Positions 61,190-64,000 of a DNA stretch of 64,000 bases are shown one piece after another; position 1 is the first letter of the stretch, and every line of letters starts with the position of its first letter. The position numbers were made by a program, and so were the translations under genes. The stretch is from Anaerolineales bacterium (GTDB lineage: Bacteria; Chloroflexota; Anaerolineae; Aggregatilineales; UBA2796): NCBI GenBank assembly GCA_015075625.1, contig JABTTZ010000005.1, positions 1 to 64,000 of the forward strand, read 5' to 3'. Under the pieces are notes generated by a model. The model was not told the DNA's origin, searched no databases, and was given only the letters and a program-made list of their open reading frames with translations.

Positions 61190-61663
61190 TTATTTGTTGC
61201 TGGCGGCGTCCGCCTCGTCGTCCTCAGAGAGCAAGCGAATGATCGCGGCGTGTTCCAATGCATCGACGTAATGGGTAATCCCCTCACCGAGATAGGCGGG
61301 TAGTTCTGCATGGAGCTTTTGGAAATTGGCAATGAAGTCCGGCTCTGTCTGGTAAAGCTCCCCTAACCCGCGCAAAATCTCCAATGTTGGTTCATAGAAG
61401 TGAGTCAAGTGCTTGTGCCAGCGCTCAAAAATCGCCTGTACTTCGGCGCTCTGGACGGATGTCCCCGCTTCAAGGGCGTCCACCAGATCGCTGTAGACAG
61501 CGCTGCCCTCTGCACCAATTGCTTGCTTCTGCGCCTCGCTGTAGCTTTTCCAGCGTTTCGTTGATTCCCTGACCACCTCTGGATCATATTGCAACCGCGC
61601 CATGCGCTCATAGTGCTGCTGCTTTTCCTCGCTGATCGGCGGGAAGGATCGTTTTTTGCTCAT
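61190..61663 (-). CDS. Stand-alone TipAS-domain protein
   Basis: 157 residues, all-helical, with the TipAS layout: YDPEVVRESTKRWKSYSEAQKQAIGAEGSAVYSDLVDALEAG, then FERWHKHLTHFYEPTLEILRGLGELYQTEPDFIANFQKLH and a final helix. TipAS domains bind thiopeptide or other drugs at the C-terminus of MerR regulators such as TipAL; here the DNA-binding MerR part is absent, as in the short TipAS translation product. Whether it acts as a scavenger or has another ligand is unknown. Confidence 0.72.
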   Translation of the reverse strand: MSKKRSFPPISEEKQQHYERMARLQYDPEVVRESTKRWKSYSEAQKQAIGAEGSAVYSDLVDALEAGTSVQSAEVQAIFERWHKHLTHFYEPTLEILRGLGELYQTEPDFIANFQKLHAELPAYLGEGITHYVDALEHAAIIRLLSEDDEADAASNK

Positions 61664-61830
61664 GGGCGGGTAAGCCTCCGAGGGTAAGAATTTTCCTAAA
61701 CCCTATTATAAGCCCTCTTATAAGCCCTGAAACAAGGGGCAATTTCGGTTATCAGGAGACAAAGCCGAAACGAACAAAAAGGATAGAGTACAATCACCCC
61801 TATGAACGCATTCAGTGGAGTCCGCACACT

Positions 61831-63009
61831 GTGACGAACACCCTCATGATCAGCCTTGATACAACAATTTTCACGGGGAAGATTGGGAACACCCGCGCCC
61901 GACATGAGGGCTACGCACAGTTGGCAAACGGTCACCTTTCGATGGTTGTCCTCAATCGGGCGGCAGGCTACACCCCTCTCGAAACGCCGCGCCTTTCCGT
62001 CCACCCCACCGAATCACGCGGGCTGCCGCTCCTGCGTTATTGGCGTGACGGCGTGCGGACGGGCTTGGTGCTCCAAGCGGCGCATCCGGCGGCGGTGATC
62101 AGCAGCCAAGATCCCTTTCTAAGCGCTCTGATCGCCCTGCGGCTGAAACACCGCACGGGGAAACCTCTCATCATCCAAGATCATTCCGCTATCTTCAGCA
62201 GCCCCTATTTTGTCCGCGAACACCCCCGCAACTATCTTGCCCGCACACTGGGCGTCCTGATGATCCGCCAAGCGGACGCCGTGCGCGTCGTCAGCCGCCG
62301 CGAACGCCTCGCCTGCATCCGCTACGGGATTCGCCCTAGCGCTATTTGTGTCATCCCCGTAGCGACAGAAACCGCCGCCTTTGCCGCCGATCCCGATCCC
62401 GATGCAGTGGCGGCATGGCGGGTACGGTTAGGCATCACGGAGAAGAATCCAACTATCCTCTGGGTAGGGCGTCCCGTCGCCTTCAAAAATCTCAGTCTTC
62501 TTCTCACCGCCTTTCAGCGGATTGTGACTGAACTTCCTGAAGCACGCCTCATCCTTGCTGGCGATATGAACGGGACGAATTACATCGGGCAGGCGGCGGC
62601 ACGCGGGTTGGGCGATGCGGTGAAATTCCCCGGCACTGTTCCCTATGGCGACCTTCCCGCCCTCTTTCACGCGGCGGATGTCTATGCCCTCTCCAGCAAC
62701 TACGAAGGCTTCGGGCGTGTTTTGGTGGAAGCAGGTGCGGCGGGGCTACCCGTCGTAGCGACGGACACAGCGGGCGCAGCAGATGTAGTTGCCGATGGGC
62801 TGACGGGTGCTATTGTCCCTATTGGCAACGCTGAAAAACTTGCCGAGGCGCTACTCTTGCTGCTGCGTCACCCCGTCCGCCGCAAGCAGTTTGCCACCCG
62901 CGCCCGTCAGCATGTGCAGGCAAATTTTGAGGAGGGAACGCTCACCCGGAAATGGGTGGAGATGTGGCATCGTCTTAGTCGGGGGCTGCCGCCATGCGCA
63001 CTCTCTTAA
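61831..63009 (+). CDS. Glycosyltransferase family 4 protein
   Basis: 392 residues from GTG at 61831 (no ATG fits the frame upstream; a -10-like GTACAAT lies about 45 bases before). It has the GT-B layout: N-terminal acceptor domain with QDHSAIFSSPYFV, and a C-terminal nucleotide-sugar domain with ILWVGRPVAFKNLSLLLTAF, FPGTVPYGDLPALFHAADVYALSSNYEGFGRVLVEAGAAGLPVVATDTAGAADVV. The E-x7-E motif (EGFGRVLVE) marks retaining GT4 enzymes. It overlaps the next glycosyltransferase gene by 16 bases, so the two form an operon, probably for a surface glycan. Confidence 0.85.
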   Translation: MTNTLMISLDTTIFTGKIGNTRARHEGYAQLANGHLSMVVLNRAAGYTPLETPRLSVHPTESRGLPLLRYWRDGVRTGLVLQAAHPAAVISSQDPFLSALIALRLKHRTGKPLIIQDHSAIFSSPYFVREHPRNYLARTLGVLMIRQADAVRVVSRRERLACIRYGIRPSAICVIPVATETAAFAADPDPDAVAAWRVRLGITEKNPTILWVGRPVAFKNLSLLLTAFQRIVTELPEARLILAGDMNGTNYIGQAAARGLGDAVKFPGTVPYGDLPALFHAADVYALSSNYEGFGRVLVEAGAAGLPVVATDTAGAADVVADGLTGAIVPIGNAEKLAEALLLLLRHPVRRKQFATRARQHVQANFEEGTLTRKWVEMWHRLSRGLPPCALS

Positions 63010-64000
63010 TCACCCAAACGCTTGACCCCGCCGATCCCCTTTTGGGGTTTACGGTGGGATGGGTGCGGGCGTTGGCGGCGCGGGTGGATCGCTTGGATGT
63101 GCTGACCCTTGCCGCCCCGCCCTCGGGACTCTTGCTCCCCCCCAATGTTCGATCCTTTTCGATGGGGAAAGAAAGCGGCAAGGGGCGGCTGGCAATGCTG
63201 CGCGAATTCGTCGCAGTGGTGCGCCGTCTTGCCCCACACACAGACGTGATCTTTAGCCACATGGTGCCGCGCTACGCCTGGTTAGCGGCGCTTATTGCCC
63301 CCCAAACGCCCGGCATCTTGTGGTATACCCACGAAAAACAGACAGTGGAACTGCGCCTTGCCCTGCGGCTTGTCCATCAGGTAGTGACCGCCGTCCCCGA
63401 AAGTTTCCCGCTGCGTGGGCGAAAGGTCAGGGCGATAGGGCATGGCATTGATCCGACCTTTTTTACGCCCACCGCTCAGCCACCGCAAACTGATCTACCG
63501 CTGATTCTTCAGGTGGGACGGCTCTCCCCGATCAAGGGTCAGCACACGGTGATTAAGGCGCTGCAACAGCCTATATTGGAAGGGCTGGCGTGGCAGATGG
63601 TGTTCATTGGCGGGACGCCGAATGCCGACAGCCAGGCTTATGCAGCGGCGCTGAAGGATCGGGCAGCGCAAGCGGGGCTTTCCGAGCGAATTACCTTTAC
63701 CGGAGCGCTCCCGCCAGAAGCCGTGCGCGATTACTATCAACGGGCATGGGTTGCCCTGAACGTCAGCCCACCGGGACTGTTTGATAAAGCCGCGCTGGAA
63801 GGGCTGCTCATGGGTGTTCCAACGCTTGTGACGAATCCTGCCTTTGCCACCCTTTATGGCGATGATGAGACTGCCAAAGGGTGGATTCTGCCTGAGAAAG
63901 CAGCCGATCAGAGCGCCGCTTTTGCCTTGCGGTTGCGGGACGCCTTGCGGCTGCCTCTTGAACAGCGCCACCCAATTAGTGAGAGGATTCGCGCCAATAC
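62994..64000 (+). CDS. Glycosyltransferase, partial (runs off the window)
   Basis: The frame opens with ATG at 62994, 16 bases before the preceding stop, and stays open to the window edge (335 codons). Product starts MRTLLITQTLDPADPLLGF. The GT-B C-terminal domain has ILQVGRLSPIKGQHTVIKAL and ITFTGALPPEAVRDYYQRAWVALNVSPPGLFDKAALEGLLMGVPTLVTN. This is the GT4-type donor-binding region, and the E-x-E position (DKAALEG) is close to consensus. The C-terminus is missing here. Likely works with the overlapping GT4 gene. Confidence 0.8.
   Translation, partial: MRTLLITQTLDPADPLLGFTVGWVRALAARVDRLDVLTLAAPPSGLLLPPNVRSFSMGKESGKGRLAMLREFVAVVRRLAPHTDVIFSHMVPRYAWLAALIAPQTPGILWYTHEKQTVELRLALRLVHQVVTAVPESFPLRGRKVRAIGHGIDPTFFTPTAQPPQTDLPLILQVGRLSPIKGQHTVIKALQQPILEGLAWQMVFIGGTPNADSQAYAAALKDRAAQAGLSERITFTGALPPEAVRDYYQRAWVALNVSPPGLFDKAALEGLLMGVPTLVTNPAFATLYGDDETAKGWILPEKAADQSAAFALRLRDALRLPLEQRHPISERIRAN

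Noticed and set aside
1-64000. CRISPR array
   Set aside because: No run of regularly spaced short direct repeats was found; the repeats present are dispersed palindromes and protein-coding borders.
1-64000. tRNA or rRNA genes
   Set aside because: No clover-leaf-like sequence with T-arm GTTCRANNC in proper setting or rRNA segments were noticed in the gaps; a covariance search would be decisive.

Overview
The window reads as chromosomal DNA of a GC-rich, probably Chloroflexota (Anaerolineae-like) bacterium. This is inferred from Thr/Pro-rich linkers on secreted proteins, TolB-type propellers, paired ABC-2 permeases, a double phosphate-binding-type lipoprotein-like protein and an L31 protein with a helix-hairpin-helix tail. 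No rRNA, tRNA or CRISPR array was seen. Most of the window is ordinary housekeeping DNA.

Left part (1-9.8 kb): an M50-type membrane protease; a receiver/roadblock/transposase-fold fusion; a deazaflavin-dependent reductase; a membrane-anchored J-domain protein; an MFS transporter; and a three-gene ABC exporter operon.

Centre of interest (9.9-23.1 kb): a co-directional array of secreted-protein genes laid out as repeating two-gene cassettes. Gene A is a metalloprotease, an M23 peptidase, or a giant beta-helix/propeller/protease. Gene B has an N-terminal signal or anchor and always ends in the same Trp-rich tag (core EWMWVDGELVFVCGV). The cassette borders (B tag, stop, short spacer, A head) are nearly identical in DNA, while the cassette interiors differ in sequence and base composition. 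Two A genes instead carry a second kind of head with a classical signal peptide, behind a promoter-like element whose -35/-10 spacer contains a run of 8-9 G. The array is broken at the left by a REP/MITE-like repeat joined to an orphan tag. At the right it is broken by transposase fragments and a truncated, frameshifted A gene. This is my candidate for an undescribed system: an exchangeable, possibly phase-variable, surface-protein cassette array.

Middle (24-41 kb): a two-NYN-domain putative RNase, a small glycan-modification group (cytidylyltransferase, asparagine synthase, fucosyltransferase-like), a secreted protein of four tandem repeats, an FAD oxidoreductase, a CaCA antiporter, PriA, thioredoxin reductase and small stress/lipid-type proteins, separated by REP/MITE repeats and decayed IS copies.

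Right part (41-64 kb): an rplU-rpmA-rpmE operon with a clear promoter and terminator, tdk, tilS, an alpha/beta hydrolase with a membrane tail, lutB-lutC, two related membrane proteins followed by a class A PBP, a binding-protein/membrane-protein operon, menG/ubiE, a double PstS-like protein, a stand-alone TipAS domain and two overlapping glycosyltransferase genes, the last running off the window.
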